Source of the DNA: Cellulomonas terrae
GTDB taxonomy: Bacteria; Actinomycetota; Actinomycetes; Actinomycetales; Cellulomonadaceae
DNA length: 64,000 nt
Assembly (NCBI RefSeq): GCF_007990265.1
Contig: NZ_BJWH01000001.1
Coordinates: 124,001-188,000, forward strand
Direction: 5' to 3'
Position numbers and translations under genes: made by a program. The notes under the pieces are model-generated. The model was not told where the DNA came from and searched no databases. It saw only the letters and a program-made list of their open reading frames with translations. Below are positions 8,356 through 15,804 of the stretch, piece by piece (the stretch's first letter is position 1; every line of letters starts with the position of its first letter).

Positions 8356-9446
8356 CCGGGCGACAGCGGCTGCCGGGACAGCGCCCGCTCCTGCGCACCC
8401 TCCTGGTCGCGGCGGGCTGGACGGTCGTCGCCCTCGGCGGCACGTTCGCGCTCGACCCGTTCCGCAACTACCAGCTCGCGCTCGTCGCGGCGTACCTGTG
8501 CGCGACCGCCGGGCTCACCGTGCTCGTCGGGGCCACCGGTCAGCTGTCGCTCGGGCACGCCGCCCTCATGGCCGTCGGCGGGTACGGGTTCGCGCTCACC
8601 AGGAACGCGCTGCCGTTCGACGGCCTCCCGGCCTTCGTGGTCGCCCTGCTGGCGGGGGCGCTGGCCAGCGCCGTCGTCGGCCTGCTCCTCGGGCTCGCCG
8701 CCGCGCGGCTGTCCGGGCCCTACCTGGCCGGCCTGACGCTCGCCGTCGTGATCGCTCTTCCCGCCGTGGCCTCCACGTGGTCGACCGTGCTGCACGGCGA
8801 CCAGGGGGTCCACATCGCGTTCGAGGGCGTGCCCGACGCGCTGCGCCGGGTGGTCGCGCTCGAGCAGTGGCAGGCGATGGTGGCGGTCGTCGTCACCTCC
8901 GCCGTCGTCACCGGCCTGACGGTGCTGCGCGGCGGGCGGTTCGGGCTGCGGATGCTCGCCGTCCGGGACGACGAGGTGGCTGCCCGACTCAGCGGCATCC
9001 CCGCCGGCCGCGTCAAGGTGCTCGCCTTCACCGCCAGCTCGGTCGCGGCCGGGGTGGGCGGTGCGGTCCTGTGCTTCGTCGCCCAGACCGTGAGCCCGGG
9101 CGCCTACACCGTCGGGTTCTCGCTGCTGCTCGTCGTCGCCGTCGTCGTCGGCGGGCTGGGCAGCATCCTGGGCGCCGCGCTCGGGTCGGTGGTCATCGTG
9201 CTCCTGCCCTGGCTCATCGGCAGGCTCACGGCGAACCTCCCGGCCGACGCCGCCCAACGACTGGACGGGAACCTCGCGGTCCTCGTCTTCGGGCTCCTGC
9301 TCATCACGGTGATGGCGGTCGCCCCGCACGGTCTCCACGGAGCGCTCGTCGCCCGACGGCGCCGCCGCCCCAGCCCCGACGTTCCCCGTCCCACCGCAGA
9401 ACCCGCACCGCGCAAGGTCCTCGTCCCTACCGAAGAACAGAGGTGA
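8352..9446 (+). CDS. livM: Branched-chain amino acid-type ABC permease, LivM type
   Basis: Second permease, 364 residues, with about ten membrane segments. The LivM hallmark GQLSLGHAALMAVGGYG lies near residues 58-74, and the EAA-like VVVGGLGSILGAALGS is near 265-280. The C-terminal tail (about 320-364) is an Arg/Pro-rich cytoplasmic extension. The ATG overlaps the livH stop by four bases. Only five bases separate its stop from the start of the binding protein gene. A start much further upstream is open in this frame but lies across livH and is not credible. Confidence 0.92.
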   Translation: MTGRQRLPGQRPLLRTLLVAAGWTVVALGGTFALDPFRNYQLALVAAYLCATAGLTVLVGATGQLSLGHAALMAVGGYGFALTRNALPFDGLPAFVVALLAGALASAVVGLLLGLAAARLSGPYLAGLTLAVVIALPAVASTWSTVLHGDQGVHIAFEGVPDALRRVVALEQWQAMVAVVVTSAVVTGLTVLRGGRFGLRMLAVRDDEVAARLSGIPAGRVKVLAFTASSVAAGVGGAVLCFVAQTVSPGAYTVGFSLLLVVAVVVGGLGSILGAALGSVVIVLLPWLIGRLTANLPADAAQRLDGNLAVLVFGLLLITVMAVAPHGLHGALVARRRRRPSPDVPRPTAEPAPRKVLVPTEEQR

Positions 9447-9451
9447 CACCG

Positions 9452-10717
9452 ATGTCACAACGCTCCCGGTCCGTCGCGCTGATCGCCACCACCGCCCTCG
9501 CCGCTGCGGGCCTCGCCGCCTGCAGCACCCCGGAGCCGTCCCCCGGCGTCACCGAGGACACGGTCACGGTCGGCACCCACACGCCCCTCACCGGCCCCGC
9601 CGCGGCCGGATACTCCTCCATCTCGGCGGCCACGAAGGCGTACTTCGACTACGTCAACGACAACGGCGGCATCAACGGCCGCAACATCGAGTACATCGTC
9701 AAGGACGACGGGTACAACCCGGCGACCACGTCGACCGTGGTGCGCGAGCTGGTCCAGGAGGACGAGGTCTTCGCGGTCATCAACGGCCTCGGCACGCCCA
9801 CGCACTCCGCGGTGGTCGACTACCTCAACGAGAACGACGTGCCGGACCTGTTCGTCGCCTCGGGCAGCCCCAAGTGGGACCAGCCCGACACGTTCCCGAA
9901 CACCTTCGCCTACAACGCCAACTACATCGTCGAGGCCAAGGCGCTGGCCACCTACGCCCAGGAGACCTGGCCGGACAAGACGTTCTGCGTCCTCGGCCAG
10001 GACGACGACTTCGGGACCGACTTCACCACCGGTCTCGTCCAGGTGCTCGGTGCCGACGGGCTCGCCTCGACGCAGACCTACTCCGTCTCCGTGCAGGACG
10101 TCGTCGCGCAGGTCGGGGCGATGCAGGCGGCCGGCTGCGAGGTCAACTTCCTGGCCACCGTCAACGGGTTCACGGCGCTCGCGCTCGGCACGGCGGCGAA
10201 GATGAAGTACGGCGCCCAGTGGGTGTCGTCGTCGTCGGGCGGTGACTATCCGACCCTCGTCGGCTACCTCGGCGAGGACGTCGCCCCCCTGCTGCTCCAG
10301 GGCTTCGTCAGCTCCAACTACCTGCCGTTCAGCCCGGACGACGCGTGGGTCGCGCTGTTCCAGGAGATCAACGACGAGTACAACGACGGCGCCCCGTTCA
10401 GCGGCAACAAGATCTACGGGATGTCCGTGGGCTACCTGTTCGCACAGGCGCTGGCGAAGGCCGGCGACGACCCGACCCGCGAGAGCCTCCTCGACGCGCT
10501 CGAGGTGGGCGCCCTGACGGGCAACGGCATCGTGCCGCTCGGCTTCTCGACGGACAGCCACGCGGCGTTCGAGGGCGTCGGCATCACGGTGGTCGACGAG
10601 GGTGTCCAGGACTACGTCGACGGCGAGATCTACACGACGGACGCCGGCAACGGTCCGGTCGAGCCCTACACGGGCGAGGCCGTGGCGCTCGAGGGTGACG
10701 GCATCCCGACCGCCTGA
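9452..10717 (+). CDS. ABC transporter substrate-binding lipoprotein (HAAT family)
   Basis: A 421-residue extracytoplasmic solute receptor for the Liv-type importer. The N-terminus is a lipoprotein signal: a short basic start, a hydrophobic stretch and lipobox LAAC with Cys24 as the lipidation site. The mature part is a Peripla_BP_6-type Leu/Ile/Val-like fold, with VGTHTPLTGPAA at its start and GINGRNIEYIVKDDGYNP nearby. Repeated acidic residues are typical of secreted actinobacterial proteins. The cargo is not set by sequence; proteins of this class in degradation clusters bind aromatic or aliphatic acids as well as amino acids. A long hairpin terminator follows 10 bp after the stop. Confidence 0.92.
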   Translation: MSQRSRSVALIATTALAAAGLAACSTPEPSPGVTEDTVTVGTHTPLTGPAAAGYSSISAATKAYFDYVNDNGGINGRNIEYIVKDDGYNPATTSTVVRELVQEDEVFAVINGLGTPTHSAVVDYLNENDVPDLFVASGSPKWDQPDTFPNTFAYNANYIVEAKALATYAQETWPDKTFCVLGQDDDFGTDFTTGLVQVLGADGLASTQTYSVSVQDVVAQVGAMQAAGCEVNFLATVNGFTALALGTAAKMKYGAQWVSSSSGGDYPTLVGYLGEDVAPLLLQGFVSSNYLPFSPDDAWVALFQEINDEYNDGAPFSGNKIYGMSVGYLFAQALAKAGDDPTRESLLDALEVGALTGNGIVPLGFSTDSHAAFEGVGITVVDEGVQDYVDGEIYTTDAGNGPVEPYTGEAVALEGDGIPTA

Positions 10718-10727
10718 CGCCCGCATG

Positions 10728-10766
10728 CCGCAGGCCCGGTCCCCCACGAGGGGACCGGGCCTGCGG
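10728..10766. terminator. Bidirectional hairpin terminator between convergent genes
   Basis: A 17-bp perfect stem (CCGCAGGCCCGGTCCCC with its complement) and a five-base loop. It sits between the substrate-binding protein gene (ends 10717) and the acyl-CoA ligase gene (ends 10771 on the other strand). There is no T-tract on either side, as often in high-GC actinobacteria. Confidence 0.85.
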
Positions 10767-10770
10767 TGTG

Positions 10771-12351
10771 TCAGGCGCGTGCCGTGCTGGCGGAGAACTG
10801 GGCGACGAGCTCGCGCTTGAGCACCTTGCCGCTGCCACCGAGCGGGAGGGCGTCGACCAGGTGGACGACGCGCGGGAACTTGTAGGCGGCGATCCGCTCC
10901 TGCACGAACGCCACCAGCTCCTCGGGCGTGGCCTCGTGCCCGTCGAGGAGCACGACCGCGGCGTGCACCTCCTGGCCGCGCGCCTCGTCGGGAAGCCCGA
11001 ACACCGCGGCGAACGCGACGGCGGGGTGCCGCATCATCACGTCCTCGACCTCGCTCGGGTACACGTTGTAGCCGTTGCGGACGATCATGTCCTTCTTTCG
11101 GTCCACGATCGTGACGATGTCGTCGGCGTCCTTGGTGCCCAGGTCGCCGGTGCGGAACCACCCGTCGACGACGGCGGCGGCGGACGCGTCGGGGTTGCCC
11201 AGGTACCCCTTGAACAGGGCGTGGCCGCGCACGACGATCTCGCCCAGCTCGCCGACCGGCAGGTGGACGATGCGGTCGTCGATGTTCGCGTCGGCGATCT
11301 CGATGTCGACGCCCCACAGCGGGCGGCCGACGGTGCCGGGCCGGATCGGCTCGCCGACGTGGTTGAACGCCACCGCCGGCGAGGTCTCGGTCAGGCCGTA
11401 GCCCTCGTGGACCTCGGCGCCGAACTCCCGGTCGAACGCCTCCAGCACCGCCACGGGCAGGGCGGCACCCCCGGAGACCGCGTACCGCAGCGGCGGGCGG
11501 TCGGTGCTGCGTGCGGCAGCCTGGATCAGCCCGATGTACATCGTCGGGACCGCCGTGAAGACGGTCGCGCCGTGCTGCACCATCTGCGCGAGCGCCTGGT
11601 CCGGGTCGAACTTGGGCAGCAGGATCACCGCGGCACCGCGCCGGAACGCGGTGTTCATCACCGACACCTGGCCGAACGTGTGGAACAGCGGGAGGCCGCC
11701 GAAGACGACGTCGTCGCGCACCATGTCGAACAGGTCGATCAGGGCCACGTTGACCTGCTCGACGATCGCCAGGTGCGACCCGACGGCCCCCTTGGGCCGG
11801 CCCGTGGTGCCGCTCGTGTACAGGATCGTGGCGGGGCTGATCGGGTGCACGGACTCGTACCGGTCGATCGCCCGGGCAGCCGCGGCCTCGTCCTCCAGGC
11901 GCGGGAACGGCACGTCCATCCCGTCCGGGACGAGCACGGTGAGCAGCGAGATGCCGGCCCGCGCGGCCGCAGGGGCGGCCTCGGCGAGCATCGGTGCCGC
12001 GGCGACGAGGACCGTGGCGCCCGAGTCGCGCAGGACGAACTCGATCTCGTCGGCCTTGAACAGCAGGTGCACCGGCACGACGACCGCGCCGAGGGCGAGG
12101 ACGCCGTAGTAGACGCGGGCGAAGTCGGGCACGTTCGGCACGATCATCGCGACGCGGTCGCCCGGTCCGATCCCGCGGGCGCGCAGCGCTCCCGCGTACG
12201 CGCGGGTCTGGTCCCACAGGTCGCCGTAGCGGACCACGTGGTCCCCCAGGAAGAACGCCGTGCGGTCGGGCATGCGGTGGGCGGTCTCGGCGAGGATCGC
12301 CGCGACCGACATGCTCCCGTAGCCCGCACCGTCGAGGGCCTGATCGGTCAT
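10771..12351 (-). CDS. Acyl-CoA synthetase (AMP-forming ligase), FadD type
   Basis: A 526-residue ANL-superfamily ligase that activates a carboxylic acid to its CoA thioester using ATP, in the cytoplasm. Motifs in order: YTSGTTGRPKG (P-loop, about 172-182), YGLTETSP (A5, about 325), GWFRTGDLG (A7), RKKDMIVRNGYNVYPSEVE (hinge, A8) and the C-terminal catalytic lysine in GSGKVLKREL. It is closest in style to long-chain or medium-chain acyl-CoA ligases. Its ATG overlaps the stop of the upstream acyl-CoA dehydrogenase by four bases, so it is the third gene of the kinase-dehydrogenase-ligase operon behind operator copy 3. In the 4-hydroxy-acid hypothesis it makes the first CoA ester. Confidence 0.93.
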   Translation of the reverse strand: MTDQALDGAGYGSMSVAAILAETAHRMPDRTAFFLGDHVVRYGDLWDQTRAYAGALRARGIGPGDRVAMIVPNVPDFARVYYGVLALGAVVVPVHLLFKADEIEFVLRDSGATVLVAAAPMLAEAAPAAARAGISLLTVLVPDGMDVPFPRLEDEAAAARAIDRYESVHPISPATILYTSGTTGRPKGAVGSHLAIVEQVNVALIDLFDMVRDDVVFGGLPLFHTFGQVSVMNTAFRRGAAVILLPKFDPDQALAQMVQHGATVFTAVPTMYIGLIQAAARSTDRPPLRYAVSGGAALPVAVLEAFDREFGAEVHEGYGLTETSPAVAFNHVGEPIRPGTVGRPLWGVDIEIADANIDDRIVHLPVGELGEIVVRGHALFKGYLGNPDASAAAVVDGWFRTGDLGTKDADDIVTIVDRKKDMIVRNGYNVYPSEVEDVMMRHPAVAFAAVFGLPDEARGQEVHAAVVLLDGHEATPEELVAFVQERIAAYKFPRVVHLVDALPLGGSGKVLKRELVAQFSASTARA

Positions 12352-13556
12352 GTCACTGTCCCTTCTCGTCGTCGAAGCTGGGCTCGCCCGAGGGAGGCGA
12401 GGTGGACCTCGTCCGGACCGTCCGCCAGGCGCAGGGCCCGGGCGGCGGCGAACATCTCGGCCAGCGGCTGGTCACCGGACAGGCCGGCCGCGCCGAACAG
12501 CTGGATGGCCCGGTCGAGGATCTGCTGCACGGCCCGCGGGACCGCGATCTTGATGGCCTGGATCTCGGTCATCGCCGCGCGGTTGCCGACGGTGTCCATG
12601 AGCCAGGCGGTCTTGAGCACCAGCAGCCGCAGCGCCTCGACCTGGAGGCGGGACTCGGCCACCCACTCGCGCACGACGCCCTGGTCCGCGAGCGGCTTCC
12701 CGAACGCGATCCGCGATGTCGCACGCTCGACGACCAGGTCCATCGCCCGCTCGGCCATGCCCAGGGAGCGCATGCAGTGGTGGATCCGGCCCGGACCGAG
12801 CCGGGCCTGCGCGATCGCGAACCCCTGCCCCTCCCCGGCGAGGATGTTGCCGACCGGCACGCGCACGTCGTCGAACACGATCTCCGCGTGCCCCCCGTGG
12901 TCACGGTCGTCGTAGCCGAACACGGTCAGCGGCCGCACGATCCGCACCCCCGGCGCGTCCCGCGGGACCAGGACCATGCTCTGGCGACGGTGCCGCTCCG
13001 CGGTCGGGTCGGTGGCGCCCATGACGACCAGGAGCGCGCAGTCGGGGTTCATCGCGCCCGTCGACCACCACTTGCGGCCGGTGATCACGTACTCGTCGCC
13101 GTCGCGGACGATGCGGGTGGCGATCTGGGACGCGTCCGACGAGGCCACGTCCGGCTCGGTCATGCAGAACGCGGACCTGATCTCGGCGTCCAGGAGCGGC
13201 TCGAGCCACTCCTCCTTCTGCTCGGGCGTGCCGAGCTCGGTGAGCAGCTCCATGTTCCCGGTGTCCGGGGCGGCGCAGTTGAACGCTGCCGGGGCCAGGC
13301 GCGGGCTGCGGCCGGTGAGCTCGGCGACGGGGGCGTACTGGAGGTTGGTGAGCACGGACGGCAGGAAGAGGTTCCAGAGCCCCTGCTCTCTGGCCAGGCC
13401 CTGGAGACGCCGGACCACCGGCCGTGTGCCCCACTCCGTGGGGGTCGCCGCCAGCTCCGCCTCCAGCACGGGCTCGGCCGGGTAGACGTGCTCGTCGAGG
13501 AACCGCTGCGTGCGGGCGACGACGTCGACCGTGGTGGCGTCGGGCGCGAAGTCCAT
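12348..13556 (-). CDS. Acyl-CoA dehydrogenase family protein, ACAD10/11-like
   Basis: A 402-residue FAD-dependent acyl-CoA dehydrogenase-fold enzyme. It shows the family stretches FCMTEPDVASSDASQI (about 138-153), ITGRKWWSTGA (about 170-180), GRIHHCMRSLGMAERAM and, near the end, LADGPDEVHLASLGR. The last pattern and the WWSTGA segment are typical of the group near ACAD10/ACAD11 that is linked to an APH-fold kinase. That pairing is found here: the kinase gene lies directly upstream, and its TGA shares one base with this ATG. In characterised relatives (mammalian ACAD10/11 and the Pseudomonas levulinate pathway) the pair phosphorylates a 4-hydroxyacyl-CoA and eliminates phosphate. Applying this here is inference. 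Confidence 0.9.
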   Translation of the reverse strand: MDFAPDATTVDVVARTQRFLDEHVYPAEPVLEAELAATPTEWGTRPVVRRLQGLAREQGLWNLFLPSVLTNLQYAPVAELTGRSPRLAPAAFNCAAPDTGNMELLTELGTPEQKEEWLEPLLDAEIRSAFCMTEPDVASSDASQIATRIVRDGDEYVITGRKWWSTGAMNPDCALLVVMGATDPTAERHRRQSMVLVPRDAPGVRIVRPLTVFGYDDRDHGGHAEIVFDDVRVPVGNILAGEGQGFAIAQARLGPGRIHHCMRSLGMAERAMDLVVERATSRIAFGKPLADQGVVREWVAESRLQVEALRLLVLKTAWLMDTVGNRAAMTEIQAIKIAVPRAVQQILDRAIQLFGAAGLSGDQPLAEMFAAARALRLADGPDEVHLASLGRAQLRRREGTVT

Positions 13557-14605
13557 CAGCGCCCCACCCCCGCCAGCTGCGCGAGCCCCTCGTCGGCCAG
13601 CGGCGCGACGAGGGCGCCGATCCGGTCGAAGCCGTCTCCGACGGTGTCCCCGCCGAGGAAGCGGACGTGGATGCCCTCGAGGATGACTGCGAGCTTGTAG
13701 GCGGCGAACGCCCGGTACCAGCCGAGGTCGGGCACGCTGCTGCCGAGCCGGGCGCTGTAGGCGTCGACCAGCTCGTCGAACGACGGGTAGCCCGCGGCCT
13801 GGTCCACCGCGCTGGGCGCGACGCTGCCGCCGCCCTCGATCTCCCGGATGTGCCAGTAGAGCCCGAGCATGCCCAGGTCCACGGCGGAGTCCCCGAGCGT
13901 CGCCATCTCCCAGTCGAGGATCGCAGTGATGCGGGGACCGCCCCCGACCAGTGCGTTGTCCAACCTGTAGTCCCCGTGCACGATGCTGCTCCGGCGCGTG
14001 GTCGGGACGCGCTCCGCCAGACGTTCCTGCAGGTCGTCGAGGCTGGGCACCGGCCGCGAGCGGGACCCGTCGAGCTGCGTCCGCCACCGCCGCAGCTGCC
14101 GGTCGAGGTATCCGTCGGACCGCCCGAGGTCCGCGAGCCCGACGTCGGCCGGTTCGATCGCGTGCAGCTCCGCCAGCAGGGTGGCGAGCTCCAGGCTCAC
14201 GGTGCGCAGCTCGTCGGCGGTGTAGGTGGTGTTCTGCGACGGGTGGGCCAGGACGGTGCCCTCGACGAGGTCCATGACGTAGAACTCACCACCGGTGCCC
14301 GCGGACGGGTCGTCGACCAGCGCGACCACGGGCGGGACCGGGACGCTCGATCCCTGCAGCGCCGAGATCACGCGGTGCTCCCGTGCCATGTCGTGCGCGG
14401 TGGTCTGCACGTGCCCGAGCGGTGGCCGGCGGACGACGAGCGGCCGCAGGCCCCCGTCGACCCGGTACGTGAGGTTGCTGCGCCCCCCGGCGATCACCCG
14501 CGCGGACAACGTGCCGTCGCCCACCACGTCCGGGTGCTCACGGCGCAGGTACGCCTCGAGCTGCGCCACGTCGAGCCCGGGTGGGTCCGGCATGCGTCGG
14601 GTCAT
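13556..14605 (-). CDS. APH-fold phosphotransferase, possible 4-hydroxyacyl-CoA kinase
   Basis: A 349-residue protein of the aminoglycoside phosphotransferase/choline kinase superfamily. The catalytic loop VHGDYRLDN (about 205-213) and the metal-binding DWEMATLGD (about 225-233) are intact, so it should be an active kinase. The N-lobe contains GGRSNLTYRV, the usual nucleotide loop. The ATG at 14605 is chosen because GGAGAGG precedes it by about nine bases; an ATG at 14593 is possible. It is first in the operon with the acyl-CoA dehydrogenase and the acyl-CoA ligase, 31 bp downstream of operator copy 3. Antibiotic resistance is unlikely given this context. LvaA of the levulinate pathway is a characterised analogue of the arrangement. 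Confidence 0.85.
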   Translation of the reverse strand: MTRRMPDPPGLDVAQLEAYLRREHPDVVGDGTLSARVIAGGRSNLTYRVDGGLRPLVVRRPPLGHVQTTAHDMAREHRVISALQGSSVPVPPVVALVDDPSAGTGGEFYVMDLVEGTVLAHPSQNTTYTADELRTVSLELATLLAELHAIEPADVGLADLGRSDGYLDRQLRRWRTQLDGSRSRPVPSLDDLQERLAERVPTTRRSSIVHGDYRLDNALVGGGPRITAILDWEMATLGDSAVDLGMLGLYWHIREIEGGGSVAPSAVDQAAGYPSFDELVDAYSARLGSSVPDLGWYRAFAAYKLAVILEGIHVRFLGGDTVGDGFDRIGALVAPLADEGLAQLAGVGR

Positions 14606-14636
14606 CGTCGACCACCTCTCCGGGTGGCACCTCGTC

Positions 14637-14654
14637 ATACCGCCCGGTCGGTAT
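14637..14654. promoter_or_regulatory. TetR-type operator, copy 3, before the kinase-dehydrogenase-ligase operon
   Basis: ATACCGCCCGGTCGGTAT, perfect six-base arms and eight of nine bases symmetric. It lies 31 bp upstream of the kinase start (minus strand) and 9 bp beyond the stop of the thioesterase gene at 14664, so it marks a new promoter inside a run of same-strand genes. A TATGAC sequence at its downstream edge on the minus strand could be the -10. Confidence 0.75.
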
Positions 14655-14663
14655 GCTACCGGA

Positions 14664-15068
14664 TCAGACGACCAGGTCGCGCTCGATCGCCGCACGGATC
14701 CCGTCCGGGATCGGCACGGGACGGCGGGTCGCGTCGTCGACGAACACGTGCACGAACCGCCCCTCGGCCACCAGCTCCCCGTCGCGCAGGATGCCGAGCT
14801 CCCAGGTCACGCTCGACGTCCCCAGCCGGCCCGCCCGCAGGCCGACCTCGAGCGGCTCCGGAAAGGCTGCAGAGGCCTTGAACTCGCACGACGACGACAC
14901 GCAGACGCCGATCGGCTCGCCGGCGGCCGGGTCCAGCCCCGCGACCGACATGAGCCAGACGTTGATCGTCGTGTCCATGGCCTCGTAGTAGACGGTGTTG
15001 TTGAGGTGGCCGTAGACGTCGTTGTCGTTCCAGCGCGTCGCGAAGGGAGCGGTGTGCGGGTAGGTCAC
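14664..15068 (-). CDS. Acyl-CoA thioesterase, 4-hydroxybenzoyl-CoA thioesterase (hotdog) family
   Basis: A 134-residue single hotdog-fold thioesterase that hydrolyses acyl-CoA esters. The active-site segment WNDNDVYGHLNNTVYYEAMD (about 14-33) carries the catalytic aspartate and the HxNN pattern of the family. VSSSCEFKASAAF and a final VFVDDATRRPVPIP complete the fold. The GTG start at 15068 overlaps the stop of the TetR gene by four bases, so the regulator and thioesterase are coupled. It may recycle CoA or drain a dead-end thioester in the island. The acyl chain preference cannot be read. Confidence 0.88.
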   Translation of the reverse strand: MTYPHTAPFATRWNDNDVYGHLNNTVYYEAMDTTINVWLMSVAGLDPAAGEPIGVCVSSSCEFKASAAFPEPLEVGLRAGRLGTSSVTWELGILRDGELVAEGRFVHVFVDDATRRPVPIPDGIRAAIERDLVV

Positions 15069-15703
15069 GGGCGCAGCACCAGCTCGAAGGCCGCACGCGC
15101 CCGGTCCGCGCTCGGCCGGTCGCCGTTGATGAGGTCCGCGTACGTGAACGACTCCGAGATGCGGACCAGCAGATAGGCGAGGTCGTGCGCGCTCACCCCG
15201 CGACCGAACGGCTGCTCGCCCAGCTCCTGGCGCACGAGCGCCTCGACGACCGCGACGTACCGCCGCTGGATCTCGCTCTCCTTCGTCGTCAGCAGCCGCA
15301 GCGCCCGGGCGGGCTCGCGCTGGAGGAAGCCACGGAAGTAGTCGGCGGTGATGAGGTCGCCGGCGAAGTGCGTGAGGACCGCGGACACGCGCGCGGCACC
15401 CTCGGTGCCACGCGTCGCCGCCTCGGCCTGCTCGAGCGTGGGGACGGCCAGCGACCACAGGACCTCGGACAGCAGCGCGTCGCGGTTCCCCACCCACCGG
15501 AACAGCGAGGTCCGGTCCACGCCGAGCTTCGTCGCGAGGCGGCCCATGTCGATGCGAGCACCCTCGATGAACGTCGCGCGGGCGGCGACGAACGCTCGCA
15601 CCGCCTCCGCGTGCTCCCCGTCCTCCAGCCGTTGGGACAGCCACGAGGGCGCGACCTGCGTACCGATGCGGCCGAGGCTGAGGGCGGCGTCAAGGTTCGA
15701 CAT
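15065..15703 (-). CDS. TetR family regulator, QsdR-like
   Basis: A 212-residue one-domain repressor. The helix-turn-helix is RIDMGRLATKLGVDRTSLFR followed by WVGNRDALLSEVLWSL (about 50-85). This wording closely matches the QsdR subfamily, whose Rhodococcus member controls gamma-lactone catabolism; the assignment is from memory of the family pattern. The N-terminus is about 40 residues longer than in typical TetR proteins, also seen in that group. The gene is divergent from the acyl-CoA dehydrogenase-thiolase pair and shares a 101-bp promoter region that holds a TGCA palindrome. It is coupled to the downstream thioesterase. Confidence 0.85.
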   Translation of the reverse strand: MSNLDAALSLGRIGTQVAPSWLSQRLEDGEHAEAVRAFVAARATFIEGARIDMGRLATKLGVDRTSLFRWVGNRDALLSEVLWSLAVPTLEQAEAATRGTEGAARVSAVLTHFAGDLITADYFRGFLQREPARALRLLTTKESEIQRRYVAVVEALVRQELGEQPFGRGVSAHDLAYLLVRISESFTYADLINGDRPSADRARAAFELVLRP

Positions 15704-15735
15704 GGCGGCAACCTACTCCTCCTCGCTGGAGTCTA

Positions 15736-15759
15736 TGCAACATCTCAGAAAATGATGCA
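15736..15759. promoter_or_regulatory. Candidate QsdR-like operator in a divergent promoter region
   Basis: TGCAACAT, eight bases, then ATGATGCA: seven of eight positions symmetric. It lies between the divergent TetR gene (start 15703) and the acyl-CoA dehydrogenase gene (start 15805), where an autoregulatory TetR site is expected. Its sequence is unrelated to the ATACCG family, so the two TetR proteins should read different operators. The surrounding 40 bases are A+T rich for this genome. Confidence 0.55.
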
Positions 15760-15804
15760 CACTCGGGGATGAGATCAGAGCCGATCCCCGAGCGGAGCCA
15801 TGAC

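Noticed and set aside
9455-12217. A 920-codon open frame on the minus strand across the binding protein and the acyl-CoA ligase
   Set aside because: It is out of frame with both real genes, low in sequence complexity and lacks recognisable domains.
13556-14605. Aminoglycoside resistance gene
   Set aside because: Although the fold is APH, it is operonic with an acyl-CoA dehydrogenase and an acyl-CoA ligase, which points to a metabolic kinase.
14656-15644. Alternative long frames covering the thioesterase and TetR genes
   Set aside because: They would fuse the two genes in the wrong frame; the four-base overlap with separate, well-formed proteins explains the region.
15769-15804. ATG at 15769 as the start of the glutaryl-CoA dehydrogenase-like gene
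   Set aside because: It lacks a spaced ribosome-binding site, whereas GTG 15805 has AGCGGAG at seven bases; kept as an alternative only.
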